Assembly: GCA_030704615.1 (NCBI GenBank)
Contig: CM060734.1
Coordinates: 50,114,042-50,178,041, forward strand
Length of the DNA stretch: 64,000 nt
Direction: 5' to 3'
Origin: Takakia lepidozioides
Taxonomy: Eukaryota; Streptophyta; Takakiopsida; Takakiales; Takakiaceae
A program made the translations under genes and the position numbers. This document shows positions 10,771 through 21,550 of the stretch, in pieces (the first letter of the stretch is position 1; the number at the start of each line of letters is the position of its first letter). The notes beneath the pieces were generated by a model, which worked only from the letters and a program-made list of their open reading frames with translations, was not told the DNA's origin and searched no databases.

Positions 10771-10834
10771 ATATCCGTCTGGGCCAGAGATTAGAGGTGC
10801 ACTATAGGACGCATTTATAATGTACGCATGCTTT

Positions 10835-11991
10835 CACTACAGGAAAAGGGGGAGGGTTTCGACGCCGCAGCCACGCCGCGACGTCGTAAAACAGCCCTTT
10901 TCGGGCAGGGGGGAAGAACCAAATTTGCGACGCCCGGGCGTCGTAAGCCTATCGCCAAAAAAAACGTCGCAAATTTGTGACCAATGGCGGTCGCAAATAG
11001 GCGAAACCGCGATTTGTGATGCCGACGTGATTTGCAACGCCCAAGCGTTGGGAAAAAAAATTAAAATAAAATAAAAAATAAAAATCTACTCTGTATTGCA
11101 GAATTAGCACCGTCCAGGGGTCGCAAAGTGTGACGCCCGGATGTCACAATTTAAGGGGGTACATTTGAATTTACGCGGAAAAAATTGAATTTGAAATTTG
11201 AATTTCAAAAACTTGTTGACCATTGGCTCTGGCGTTGACCATTGACTTTGGTTCTGTCTAATCGCAATATGTTCATTGTTCTACATATATCATGCAATGC
11301 ATACTTGAACCTAAGACCTCCACGTTTTAATATTTTTAAGACACTACAAACTAACCAACACACCTACGCTATATCTATGCATCACAAAAGCAATCTAAAT
11401 ATATATATATATATATACATATAAAGATTTCCTTCAAGTTCCTTCTAAGGGGGTCTCTCTTGTGATGCCGAGGAGTTGCAACCTCCATAGCCTTAATGCC
11501 CAACTTCAGCCCCAGTCCCAGCGTCGTCGCCGTTGTTGCACCCCCCCCACTGCCAGGCGCCCCAAACGACGTCCTTGTGATGACCAAAGCTGAACACAAC
11601 ACCATTGCGACCCACTGTGGCGAAGCTGTTGCGACCCCCTGACATCGCAACGTTGGGCGTCCCAGCACGGGGCGCCCCCAACGACGCTTTTGTGAAGTTG
11701 AGGGCCGCAAAACCAAAAAAAAAAAAAAAAAAAAAAAAACTCTTACTGTGGTGATGTTGTTGCGACGCCCTGACGTCGCAGAGGTGCTGGGGCGCCCTTA
11801 GTGACGCTTTTGTGACGCCGAGACGTCGCAAGAAAAAAAAATCCGTCGTAGCGAAGGCCCTCTTTCCCCCTTCATGCCACCTTATGACAGCTGGGCGTCG
11901 TAATGGTATCGCAGCGAGCTCGGCGTCGCGGGCTCAGCGCCGCGCAGGGCATGGTTGGCACCGCAAAACCCCTCCCCCATTTGCTGTAGTG
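10835..11991. mobile_element. Non-autonomous CACTA-type element with TTT target-site duplication
   Basis: The left end reads CACTACAGGAAAAGGGGGAG at 10835; the right end, on the reverse strand, reads CACTACAGCAAATGGGGGAG from 11991. Both are flanked by TTT (10832-10834 and 11992-11994), the 3-bp duplication expected for CACTA elements. Subterminal sequence is rich in GACGCC/GGCGTCGCAA words. No transposase is encoded. It contains (TA)n at about 11398-11419 and poly-A at 11716-11739. It lies between the Ulp1-like block and the SWIM-type remnants. Confidence 0.8.
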
Positions 11992-12169
11992 TTTTGAGCA
12001 TTTGCAACGAAATAAAAAATGACTTGGCATACATATCCTATTGGTCGATGATGAGTGCAGTGTGGAGTCCATCCTGTAGATTTGTGACCAATTCACTGCA
12101 TGTTGTTAAGCGGACTTTCCCCTGCATAGTGCGAGCACACACAATCAGTTTGTTTAACATACCAAGGGA

Positions 12170-12900
12170 GTCCACTGGTCAGCAAACAGCCGAGAGTCAG
12201 CAGACTGCCATAGTACGTGAAGACTCACCAGTTATGAGAGGGCAATGTCGCCAGACTGACGAGAGTCCGATAGACTGAGGAAATGGGACCAGTCCGACAG
12301 TCTGGCAAATGTGATTGGGAAGCTGCATGACTCTGCACTGGTGAGCAGACTGCTGAGAGTTGCCAGACAGACGAGAATCCGACAGATTGGGGAAATGGGA
12401 CCAGTCCGGTAGTAGGGCGGATGCGATTGGGAACCATGACTCTACACTGGTGAGCAGACAAGCGAGAGTCACTGGAGTGCTAAAGTACAGGCGGATGGCA
12501 TTGGCCAGTAGTCTGCCAAGTTTGGTCAGCAGAGTAAGTGAGGGTCCACCGTACTCAGAAATAGCGAGTCTGATGGACAGACCGCATGATGGTCACTGGT
12601 CAGCCGAGTGCAGGCCAGTTCAGAACCAGGAGACTGCATAATTTGTTTTCCTGCTGATGGACAGGTCAGAGTGTTTACAAGCCTATGACCACAATGGTTC
12701 AAAGACTGACGTCCGACTGAGCAGAAGTCTGGTACAGCAGACTGGTTCAGACGCCAGAAGACTGGTTGAGCAGATTGGTTCAGACGACAGAAGATTGGTT
12801 GAGCAGATTGGTTCAGACGCCACAAGACTGGTTCAGCAGAGTGGTCCAGACGCCACAAGACTGGTTGACAGACAGGTTGGAAGTCTTGTGCACATGCATT
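12170..12900. repeat. CAGACTG array with about 116-bp and 33-bp tandem units
   Basis: 12250-12470 holds two diverged copies of an approximately 116-bp unit (GACGAGARTCCGAYAGAYTG ... GGTGAGCAGAC). 12745-12870 holds about four copies of a 33-bp unit based on GACTGGTTGAGCAGATTGG and TTCAGACGCC. Both contain CAGACTG-like words, linking them to the arrays at 2.8-10.3 kb on the other side of the CACTA insertion, so the arrays and the SWIM remnants probably belong to one large element. Confidence 0.65.
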
Positions 12901-12958
12901 CGTACTGCCGAATTTTTATTTCATCAGGAGAATGATAATGTAGCATTTCCTACATATT

Positions 12959-14610
12959 TTACTCTACTTCACAATTGGTATACGGTCTGCAACCCTCCGG
13001 ATTGTGAGTATATGTGTGCTGTAGGTATTGGGCACCAACCATCTTCCCTGTTTTGCGTAAGACTCTGGGTCGCGTTTTCCATGCCTCAACGAAATCTCGT
13101 TTCATTTTCAGCGACATGTTGTTGTTGTCATTTACAGGACGGAAACTCTTTGCTGCCGCAAGGTGCAACATTCCTGCAGCACTCTTGGCGAGAATATCAA
13201 CAAGCTGCCCCCTACAGATTCGAAGAGAAGACAACACATGTTTCTCCAGGTATTTGTCGTCACCAACAATGTATGTCTGCAAATTCTTCATCCATGGAGG
13301 ATGGTACAAGGACAGGCTCCGCATCATAGGGGAAGTCAAATGTAGAAGGGCCATCTATTGCATTTCCAATTTAACCCTCTTCGTCACCTCCACTTGCATG
13401 AACCCTAAACACATTATGTAATCCTCCATGAATGGTTCCCAGCGCCGTGCCACAAGCGCGCACTATGAGTCCATCCTGCAAGTGTGGATGAAGCAACTTC
13501 AGGACTCGGACTTGATGTTTGCACAAATTGCCCTTCATTGCCCATGGGCAAGTGCAAGAAGCCCATTCGCATCCGGGTGATTGCAGCCTACAGTGTCCAT
13601 TTTTTGACGTAATTGCGTCATTTTTCCTGTACATAGTTTGTTGGTTTTGATCTACAATCTTATATTTCTATGAAATTTGTTAAAATGGACTCACAACATT
13701 GTACCTATCTACATGTAGTATCTATATTCTCAGACTTGCCGCCAAAAACCGTTATCTCTAGAAGTGATGGACTTTATGAAAGGTCCATAAGCTTTTGTTA
13801 CATTCCATACAAAATTTGTTGTGGACTCATTATCTGTTAGATTTTGTATCATAATTGGAATAAAGGACTTGACCCTCCCTTGCTATTATGATAAAGAATC
13901 TAGTGTGAGAGTTTTTTAATATTTTTACTCATTAAACTAAATTTTATGTACTTTATCAACCTACCAATAACAGCCATTTTCATAAAGTCCTTTACAATAT
14001 GAAAACCAAACCACCCCATGAACTGTCTTCATTAAATACAACCATTTATTATAGATGAAGGGTGGGCCAAGGTCAAATTTTCAAAAACATGTACTTTTGT
14101 GATTATGGTCAAGTTTGGATTACGTCATCGACGACACGTGACGGCATATATCCTCCATAACATCTTTCTTTTTCCCATTTGAAATGACAGTATCCCAACA
14201 ATAGACGTTCCACATGAAACCATGTTTTGGTTTTTTTTTCATGATTTTTATTTTTTATCTTATGTACTTTTATGTAGGCCACATCTTCAACTTTTTGGTC
14301 CACTCTTCGTTGCAACTACCCATCTGGGATTGTAAACAATGTAAATTGTGTTTGGGTGATTGGTGCTTAGAACATAGGCTGGTTGCGTGCCGCAAACACA
14401 GAACTGGACATGTACTTCTCCTGTTTGTCATTCCTTATGAATCCGTGCGTCTTTAGGTGAATTGCATACCACTAGTGTGTTAGCACACGGTCTGTGAGTT
14501 CCCATATGAGCCAATCCACTCTACGCCCAGTCCTTCCATTATTCTGTACCATGCCCATGCCTCATTGATCCCATGACCGATGTGGATGCCTGGATGTTTT
14601 TATGGTCTTC
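12959..14610 (-). pseudogene. SWIM-zinc-finger (MULE-like) transposase remnants
   Basis: Minus-strand coding traces in several frames. 13634-13371 encodes the SWIM signature CxCx(n)CxH: CTCPWAMKGNLCKH, followed by VRVLKLLHP. 13354-12959 encodes LRICRGQLVDILAKSAAGML and a basic tail. Upstream, 14315-14109 and the stretch to about 14600 give fragments such as HGFIRNDKQEKY and INEAWAWYRIMEG in shifting frames. SWIM fingers are typical of the C-terminus of MURA transposases. The catalytic part is not found; it may have been lost where the CACTA element (from about 14700) begins. Convergence with the Ulp1-like gene resembles two-gene MULEs. Confidence 0.5.
13640..14105. other. AT-rich stretch, nothing recognised
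   Basis: No plausible gene or named repeat. ACTTTATGAAAGGTCC (about 13770) and TTCATAAAGTCCTTTACA (about 13980) are partly complementary but too short to call an element. Confidence 0.3.
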
Positions 14611-14699
14611 ATGTGATCATGGCCTCATCATCATGCCCATTTTGTACAGTACGATAAATGGTAATCAAGTATTCAATTATCACGCAAATGTACTAAGCC

Positions 14700-16455
14700 G
14701 GGTGGTACGCCAAGCGACTATTGGGCGTGGCAAAAAAAAAAACAGCAGGAGCAGGAGTCGAGCTCCGCCACGCCCGGGCGTGGGTTTTTGCGACGCTCTG
14801 GCATCGCTTTTGTTTTATATTTAATAAAAAGAAAGAAAACGTGACGCATGTAGGGTGACGGGCTTCCGCGACACCAGGGCGTCGCGGCTTGCGACCCCCG
14901 GATCAAAAAAACACGTCGGGCGTTGCACGGAGTACATGGCAAGGGTGGATGAGGAAGCCCCTCGGATGTGGAAGGAAGAAGAGGATGCACGAACCAAAGA
15001 CATCGTTTTGCCCAAAAAATCGAAGAGGGTAAAATTGTCGACCTTGGTGATTGAGCAAGCGCATGACTTCATACTGAAGAACACCCCATCCATACATGAG
15101 TGGGAGGCAAGATACAATAATCTTGTTCAGCAACGAGAGGAGGAGACGCTTGCATGGAGGCGGAACCATCCAAGGCCGGTTACTAGACGCCCACGACGAG
15201 GAGCGGGCCGCCGGAATGTTCCTTCACAAAATTTGCCCATGGAATTGCAGCCTCTAAGTTCATTCCAACAGTGGCTTCAGACTTCAGTTTATGACATCGT
15301 TGCTAAAGGAGATGTGGTTTCAGATTTGGTGCAAGACATTGCAAGGGGCCCCTCTCAATTTGCGACCTCATACACGGCGGTTTGGGTTCACGGTCGTCAT
15401 TTCCGCATTCGTGCTCTTGACATGAAGCGCAAAACAACCTTTGATTCTGGCTTGTGTGCCATATATTGGCAAGACTCCGTGTGGGCCAAGGGAGATACAC
15501 AACCTACTATGCGCAAACTTGAGTACATTGGAGAGCTTAAGAGCATACTTCAACTTCAATATACAAGGTACTGACATCTTCTCTTCAAGGGAAGGTGGTT
15601 CCAGCCACATCTTGTGGGGCCCTCCGCAACATTAGTGCCACTAAATATATTGGAGCAACACATGTAGATGTGGTATCAAGAGAATTATCAAAATGATTGT
15701 CATAATCTACAAGAAGGTCCACAACAACAAGCTAAACCATAAAGAAAACAAACACACTACCCCAGTACCATATGAAAATAGAAAAAAACTAAGAACCCCC
15801 AAATGCCCTAAACCTAAACCTATAAAGCCCTGCAGTCGCTGCCTGCGACCCCCACGCGTCGCAACCTGCGACGCGTTTTTTTAGATTTATGAGACCGGGG
15901 GTCGCAAACGGCGACGGCAAACCGTCGCCAACTGCGACATGTTTTTTTTGTTTTGAAAGAATAGATTTATGAGGCCGGGGGTCGTAATCGGCGACGGCTA
16001 GCCGTCGCAAACTGTGACATGTTTTTTGTTTTGAAAGAATAGGGCAGCTGGGCTGTTTGCGACGCCCGGCCGTCGCAGGGGCCTTTTGCCCTTCATGCCA
16101 CCATGCGACGGCCGGGCGCCGCAAGAAAGGGCTGCGATGAAAGAAAGGGCAAGAAATAGCTGTTTTTTTTTTCGGCTTGCGATGACCGGCCGTTGCCAGA
16201 AAGGGCTGCCTTCTGCTCTTCGCTGGGGGCGACGCTTGGGCGTCGCACGGAATGGCTGCATGTTGCCCTTCATCCGCCCGTGCGACGGCCAGGCGTCGCC
16301 CTTTGGCCCCAGCGCCAGGTGGCGACCCGCGGGGTTTGGCTTCGACGGCCCGGCATCGCAAACACGCTCCGCGGGGTTGGCGTCGCACGCTCGGCGCCGC
16401 GCGGGGCGTGGGGGCGCGGCTGGCGTCGCAAAACCCCCCCCCACTTGCTGTAGTG
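14700..16455. mobile_element. CACTA-type element inserted in a gypsy RT; left end not found
   Basis: The right end, read on the reverse strand from 16455, is CACTACAGCAAGTGGGGGGG followed by TTTTGCGACGC, matching the termini of the 10835-11991 element. The interior is full of GGCGTCGCAA-type words (15840-16440 and 14700-14900) and encodes a transposase fragment at 14855-15630. At 16456 the minus-strand gypsy RT frame starts abruptly, so this element interrupted the retrotransposon. The left subterminal repeat begins near 14700 but the terminal CACTA is absent, so that end is probably truncated. Confidence 0.65.
14936..15660 (+). pseudogene. CACTA (TNP2-type) transposase C-terminal fragment with TGA stop
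   Basis: Plus-strand frame with features of the C-terminal domain found in plant CACTA transposases: YTAVWVHGRHFRIRALD, TFDSGLCAIYWQD, and KLEYIGELKSILQLQYTRY. The frame meets TGA at 15572-15574 and then continues in frame with HLLFKGRWFQPHLVGPSATL, the expected aromatic continuation, until a stop near 15660. TGA at a position where Arg would fit suggests CGA decay. The N-terminal part of the frame (14855-14935) is translated subterminal repeat and probably not genuine. Inactive fragment. Confidence 0.6.
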
Positions 16456-16457
16456 TG

Positions 16458-16882
16458 TCATTCAGTTTCCTGAAGTCAACACAAAAGCGGGTGGTGCCAT
16501 CTTTCTTTCCAACCAGGACAATATGACTAGCCCAAGGAGAAACTGATGGCTTAATCACACCAGCATCAAGCATTTTCTGGATTTCTTTTTGGACTATAGC
16601 ACGTTCTTTGACACTCTCTCGGTAAGCAAATTGTTTGATAGGAGGTCCTTCTGTAACAATGTCATGTTGAAGGGTGGGAGTACGTCCTAAATCAGTGGAC
16701 CCCAAGCTGAGAACATCTAGATTTTTTGCAATAAGCATCTCAACTCTCTTTCTTTGCCCTGAGGAGAGGGTGGTACCCAACTTGATTTCAGACAGCACTT
16801 TTGCGAGGGCTTTCTTACCTTCAAGACTGAGATCATGAATAGGTGGTGGTGCAATTGCAACAAAAGCAGCAACAACATCCAA
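16458..16882 (-). pseudogene. Gypsy reverse transcriptase, N-terminal part
   Basis: The frame encodes LQHDIVTEGPPIKQFAYR, EIQKMLDAGVIKPSVSPWAS, then VLVGKKDGTTRFCVDFRKLN, the start of a Ty3/gypsy RT (fingers region). It ends at the CACTA insertion; the catalytic YxDD motif is absent. Open translation beyond 16456 is chimeric with CACTA sequence and is not a real protein. It shares a frame with the dUTPase-like and protease segments, separated by in-frame stops. Confidence 0.75.
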
Positions 16883-16891
16883 GGGGCCATG

Positions 16892-17242
16892 TTATATGCC
16901 TATGGCCTCTAGTCCAAAGCCAGCTTGCACCTCTTGTATTTCAGCAATAGATAAGGCAGCGATGCGAGCCAGGACCTGCCCTTTCTTAATGGTCACAGGG
17001 AAGCGCTCAGGATTAGCAATTAGAATCTTGACTTCTTGCCTATATCCCCTATCTATAACACCTGTGGCGACTAGACAATGTTTGAGGGCAGTCAGTCTCC
17101 TCCAGCCTTCAACCTCCAGGAAGTGGGCAGCTGGACAGAGGAAGGCCAGACCAGATTTAACCACTTTCTCGATCATGGCAGGGATGGTTATGTTGAGAGG
17201 TGCACGAATCAGGGTAGAATTCCTTGGAACAGCTACGGGCAT
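16892..17242 (-). pseudogene. dUTPase-like domain of the gypsy polyprotein
   Basis: About 116 residues between protease and RT. KSGLAF (about residue 29) resembles trimeric dUTPase motif 2 (RSGLA). ATGVIDRGYRQEVKILIAN (about 58-76) resembles motif 3 (GVIDxxYRGEV). FPVTIKKGQVLARIAAL (about 80-96) resembles motif 4 (F.v..GdriAQl). An insert of about 20 residues separates motifs 2 and 3. dUTPase domains are known in some retroviruses and LTR elements; here the motifs are degenerate, so activity is doubtful. Confidence 0.55.
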
Positions 17243-17272
17243 CCCTGTTTTACCACCAGTACTAGGAACATG

Positions 17273-17401
17273 TCATTGATATAAGAGTTGAAGATCAAGC
17301 TGAAACTTGTAAAAATCATTCCAATTGAGGGTGGAGTGAGAGTTTTGTTGTACCTCTTTGACCATGGCTTGGACTCTGGATAGATTGGCTGTAGCAGAGC
17401 C

Positions 17402-17463
<62 letters not shown>

Positions 17464-17821
17464 AAGCCTTGATTTTCACTGCTTTCAAGGGAACCATGAT
17501 CTCATGTCCCTCACCATTGCTAAAGCGAAGGGAATAGTCTGCCAGGCTGATGGTGGCACCAGCTCCAGTCATCCAATGAAGGCCTAGCAGGAATTGTTCC
17601 CCAATTGTAACTATGCAGGTCACCACCACCTCTTTCTTGTGAATCCTGATGGGCGCAGTAACTAATCCCAGAGGCTCATCAGCAATCAGAACCTCAATTC
17701 CTGAAGCAGGACATAGCTTAAGACCAAGGACTCTTACTACATTCAGAGGGATGGCAGATATGGTGCATCCTCTATCTATCACGCAAGGAAAGCTTAGCTC
17801 ATAGATGTGGCACTGAGCCAT
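17273..17821 (-). pseudogene. Retropepsin-like aspartic protease of the gypsy element, DRG instead of D-T/S-G
   Basis: The active-site region reads CVIDRGCTISAIPLNVV: Asp is kept but the following Thr/Ser is Arg. The downstream ILIADEPLG and EQFLLGLHWMTGAGATISL segments match the flap and second hydrophobic-Gly (ILG-like) regions of retropepsins. The frame is shared with the dUTPase-like and RT segments. A single such protease would work as a dimer; the Arg probably abolishes activity. Confidence 0.6.
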
Positions 17822-17967
17822 AAGGGGATTGATCTGCTAGTCAGTAGCCTTTCTGCTGAGAGAACAATGCAAGGCCTTGAAGTTAGTAGATAAAACAACT
17901 TGAACTGGTATAAGAGAGGTAGGGTTGGTAGATGATTGACCTCTTGCCCCCTTCTCAAGAGGTCTCT

Positions 17968-18339
17968 CTAGTTTAAAGTAGGGGAAGAACCACTAGCAAC
18001 TTTCCTGTTCTTGATCAGCTCTGGTAATCCTGCCCTGTCTGGACAATGCTTAGTCCAGTGCTCAAAAGATCCACAGATGTAACATGCAGCACGATTACCT
18101 TCATATGCCTGCCCAGTTTGGGTGCGACCCCTATTATTGCCACTTGTTGGCCTTTGTGCCTGACGAGGTTGCCAACGCTGTTGGTGGGCTTGCATTGCAA
18201 CAAATTGAGTGGCGACAGACTCACTAAGACTGCCTACTGTGTTGGCCAATCCTTGAAGGGTGAAGTCATCTGTCTTACAATGCATAACAGGAGGAACATA
18301 AGGCACAGATGTTGTAGCCATGCCAAGCTCGGAGCCCAT
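17968..18339 (-). pseudogene. Gag nucleocapsid zinc knuckle (CCHC)
   Basis: CYICGSFEHWTKHC gives the exact CX2CX4HX4C spacing of retroviral-type zinc knuckles, preceded by a Gln/Arg-rich, nucleic-acid-binding stretch (QRWQPRQAQRPTSGNNRGR). It lies between the gag core and the protease, as in Ty3/gypsy elements, in a different frame from both neighbours. Confidence 0.75.
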
Positions 18340-18587
18340 TGGAGCTTGAAACTTGACCTGATGTTGTGTTTATTTGCTGTTAGCCAAGTCTGCCATCTTA
18401 AGGTTAATATCTGCTAACATGGTTTTGTCATTGATAAAATGACAACACTGAGCCCAATTTTGAATAGCAGGGGGCAAGCCAAGGAGAAATATCTTTTGAC
18501 CATGCGATCTCTTTCTACTGGGTCAATGATGTTCTCAACAGCAGCAGACTTGATGTCCATGTAAAATTGCCACGGGGATTCTCCAGG

Positions 18588-18830
18588 CTAGTAAGAGAGC
18601 TTAGCAAAGCAGTCTAGAGGTCTTTCAGGAGGCTTGAACAAGGTCTTAGCCCATTCTACAAGGGTCGCCCAATTGAGGCTGGGATCATCCATGACTGCTG
18701 CATGCAGCAAGTCCCAAGTTGACCCCTTCATGCTCATCCTAAATATGACCATCTTGAAGTTCTCAGGCACTCCATTGACGCTAGCAATGACTTCAAACAT
18801 TTGAAGGTACCTATCAAAGTCTTCCCCCAT
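18588..18830 (-). pseudogene. Gag core fragment (retrotransposon gag domain)
   Basis: Contains EDFDRYLQMFEVIASVNGV, MVIFRMSMKGSTWDLLHA and LNWATLVEWAKTLFKPPE, the helical pattern of retrotransposon capsid domains. It continues with frameshifts to about 18400 before the zinc knuckle. Eighty codons are open. Confidence 0.6.
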
Positions 18831-18924
18831 ATTATACTCTGGATAGGGTTGAGTGGTGAACTGAGGGATCAGATGACAAGACAGACTGTGGTTTATGTAC
18901 CTAGGAAATACAGAAGCATGAGCA

Positions 18925-19803
18925 CTACGTCAGGGAACAGTGGCTTGAATATGAACATAAGAGGATTGGCAGCATGTATAGAATTAACAGCAGACACAGT
19001 ACTTTGATTAACCCATTAATGGCTGGTCCCATACTAGAGGATGACAGACTTGCATGTGGTGCCCGTATGCCCATGGGAAGGGCATGTGACATAACATTTG
19101 ACTGAGCAGCTAGGTAGACTGACTGTAGGTGGGGCTGTGGCACACCACTCATGGGAGGAGTGGACGTCATTCCCACCATAGGAGCTGTTCTAGAGCTTAA
19201 ATTGCTAGCATGAATAGGGACTGTATTGACATTGCTAGAATGTATACCCATACCCAGATTAGCTGCAATTCGTGGCAATCCCACCATATGTTGAACAGGA
19301 AGAGTTCCCACACGACTTACATAACCAATACACGAGGTGGAGGGCACTGATGCTACTGTCCCCCCACCTGCAACAAGACCGGAGACATTCAACAAAGGGA
19401 CAACACTCGGATGCAAACTTGAATTCAAAGAACTAGTCCCTCCCCCGAGAGTGGGATTAGGGAGGCTAATCACAGGCACATGCATCAGACTCGTTACTGG
19501 GGCCGGCTCATAGTAGCCCAAACATCCGAACCAGACCCGTCTACCCCCTGAATATGAACAGGATGGGGAGGGCAGACCGTTTAATTCCCGAGCCAGCATA
19601 TGCTTGGTTCGTCCAGCCACCAAGGCTTCATCACTCCGATCATAAACAGAGAGGCCCTCGGGGTTGGCTATCCCAGAACCCTCATCTACCAATGCAATAT
19701 CAGTTGGGGACTCTACAATTGCTCCCATCGTACCAGCATTAAAAAATTCGTCATCGCTCACCATGAAATTACTTGCCTGCAGGTTGTCCGATCCCTCATT
19801 CAT
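18925..19803 (-). pseudogene. Gag N-terminal region, low-complexity (292-codon frame)
   Basis: A Ser/Gly/Pro/Val-rich frame of 292 codons upstream of the gag core on the same strand. No fold recognised. Position suggests the N-terminal region of gag or an extra ORF of the retrotransposon. Confidence 0.35.
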
Positions 19804-20233
19804 TTCTATACACTTTCGGCCAGCGGCTCTCCTGAACTATTCATGGACCTCTGTCTTCCGGATTTCAACCAAGTAGTTCTAGAATCACCTAGCATGCAAG
19901 ATTCGAAGTTAGATTGGAAGCATAACCTTTAAGCAGCAGGGATATGGAGAGTGGGCCGATCACTTAGCGAGTTGTCATCTGGAACCTAAGTGGAACAATA
20001 TACCACCCTCAGCACCTTGTGTGACTGCAACTCGTAAACTCCCAACGCCAGCCACTCCCAACCGTCAGCTCCCAAAAAACCAACGCGGGTTGTGTCACCC
20101 TCTCTCCAGGTGCGCGAAAGCACAGCCGAGTTCGAGTAGTCACTCAATCTCTCAAACGCACTCGGACGAACCACTCGCTGTGAAGCAAAGGTAGTACCCA
20201 CACCCAAGACTACTAGATCAGACGATTGCACTA

Positions 20234-21232
20234 TCAAGGCCCCACCTTCAGACCATCAACCAACTGTGAATAAGTAGGTGCCAAGGCGCAGGGCCGGAGT
20301 TGAAACCGTAGTGCCCTCAAGATCAAAGTCCCCGTGTTTTGTAACATTAACGACAACCAACTTCGCCCTACTACACCAGGGCCATGATGAAGCTCCACAC
20401 TTCGAACACCAGAGAGAGGTAAATACAAACCAACTTCTAACCAGGTCAATTCGCGATGGTGCAGAAAACGTGACTTTATCGTTTTAGACGACAGACGTTC
20501 TTCGTTGCGCAACTCAAATTCTCGCCTAGCAAGCTGTCTGGCTTTGGACACCACCGCACCAGGCTCATGCAAAGGTCTCGTGAACAGGGCCTCGTGATGA
20601 CTGGTTAATGCAGCAAGGTCACCCACGACAGCTCTTTATACACGCTCAAACCAAAGCTGATCCTCGTCATATATCTCACACAACAAATCATCTACTTCCT
20701 GCGACAACTCGATATCCCGCTCTAACTCTGCTGTCTGTTGCCTACTCTCGAAATATTCAGGTCCAGTATCAACAAAGTTGTCAAAATTATAGTATTCCGG
20801 GTCACAACTATCTAGAGAGCTATTAGATTTCTCAAACCTTGGCGACCACGCCTCTGCCTCATCTAAATTGTAATAATCACTACCACCATGAGAACCCAAT
20901 GAAACAACAAGGGCTGGAACACAAGTAGTTGGTTCAAAGAGAGGCGACGCTGGCAAGGTAACACTGCCAGGCCGCGCGCTGTCGGCCGTGTTAGCAACAA
21001 CAAGAACGTCGGCAGTGTTAGAAACGACAGGGTTGGTTTCAACAACAGGAGGAGCAACAGGAACGACACCAGTAGAACAAGGAGTGATAGCAGGGTTAGT
21101 TTCCACACTAGGATTAGTTTCAACAACAAGTTCCACACTAATATGAAGAAGCAGGCTCTCCCCTTCTCTACGAGCTACACAAGACAAGTCACGAACAATA
21201 GCCATTCCCTGCAACCACACCCCAGCGCGCAA
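20234..21232 (-). pseudogene. 5' coding region of the gypsy element, one in-frame stop
   Basis: Frames 21232-20636 and 20626-20234 are in phase, separated by a stop codon. The first part is Val/Thr/Asn-Pro-rich then acidic with Tyr clusters (SDYYNLDEAEAW, DPEYYNFDNFVD). The second is basic (ARQLARREFELRNEERLSSK). Not recognised by family; probably the start of gag or an extra 5' ORF. Confidence 0.35.
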
Positions 21233-21550
21233 TGTGAGACGATGATATCACAACAGCAGGAGAAAATACGGCAAGGCGAAGTGCCGCCATTGATAACACG
21301 CATTAGCGAACCACTTAGGCAGCAGGATGTGGAGCAGATCCCGCGAGAAAGACCTAACTGACCCTGACAGCGTGGACAAGATCCACCAACGCCTATGGTA
21401 CCCGGCTTGTCTCCACCATAAAACAAGCCTGAAGCATATACTCCTTTCCTCTCAAGAAGTAAGGTTTCACAACAAAGGGGCGAGTGGAAAGAGCAAGCAA
21501 CGCGCGAGAGGAGGATCAAACACACGGATCTGACACAAAACAGCTCTCAT

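Larger units (their letters stand above)
16456..21550 (-). mobile_element. Decayed Ty3/gypsy LTR retrotransposon, truncated within RT
   Basis: Minus-strand order, 5' to 3' of the element: gag-like frames (21232-18588), CCHC zinc knuckle (18339-17968), retropepsin-like domain (17821-17273), dUTPase-like domain (17242-16892), and the start of reverse transcriptase (16882-16456), where the CACTA element cuts in. RNase H, integrase and the 3' LTR are not found on the far side. No LTR pair or primer-binding site could be identified, so the 5' limit near 21.5 kb is approximate. Frame changes and in-frame stops show it is dead. Confidence 0.7.

Noticed and set aside
15998-16882. A 294-codon minus-strand ORF
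   Set aside because: It is a chimera: the first part is gypsy RT, the rest is CACTA terminal sequence read by chance past the insertion point at 16456.
20863-21138. Leu-rich 91-codon minus-strand ORF resembling a membrane protein
   Set aside because: It is an alternative frame of the gypsy 5' coding region, whose acidic frame continues further and in phase with the next segment.
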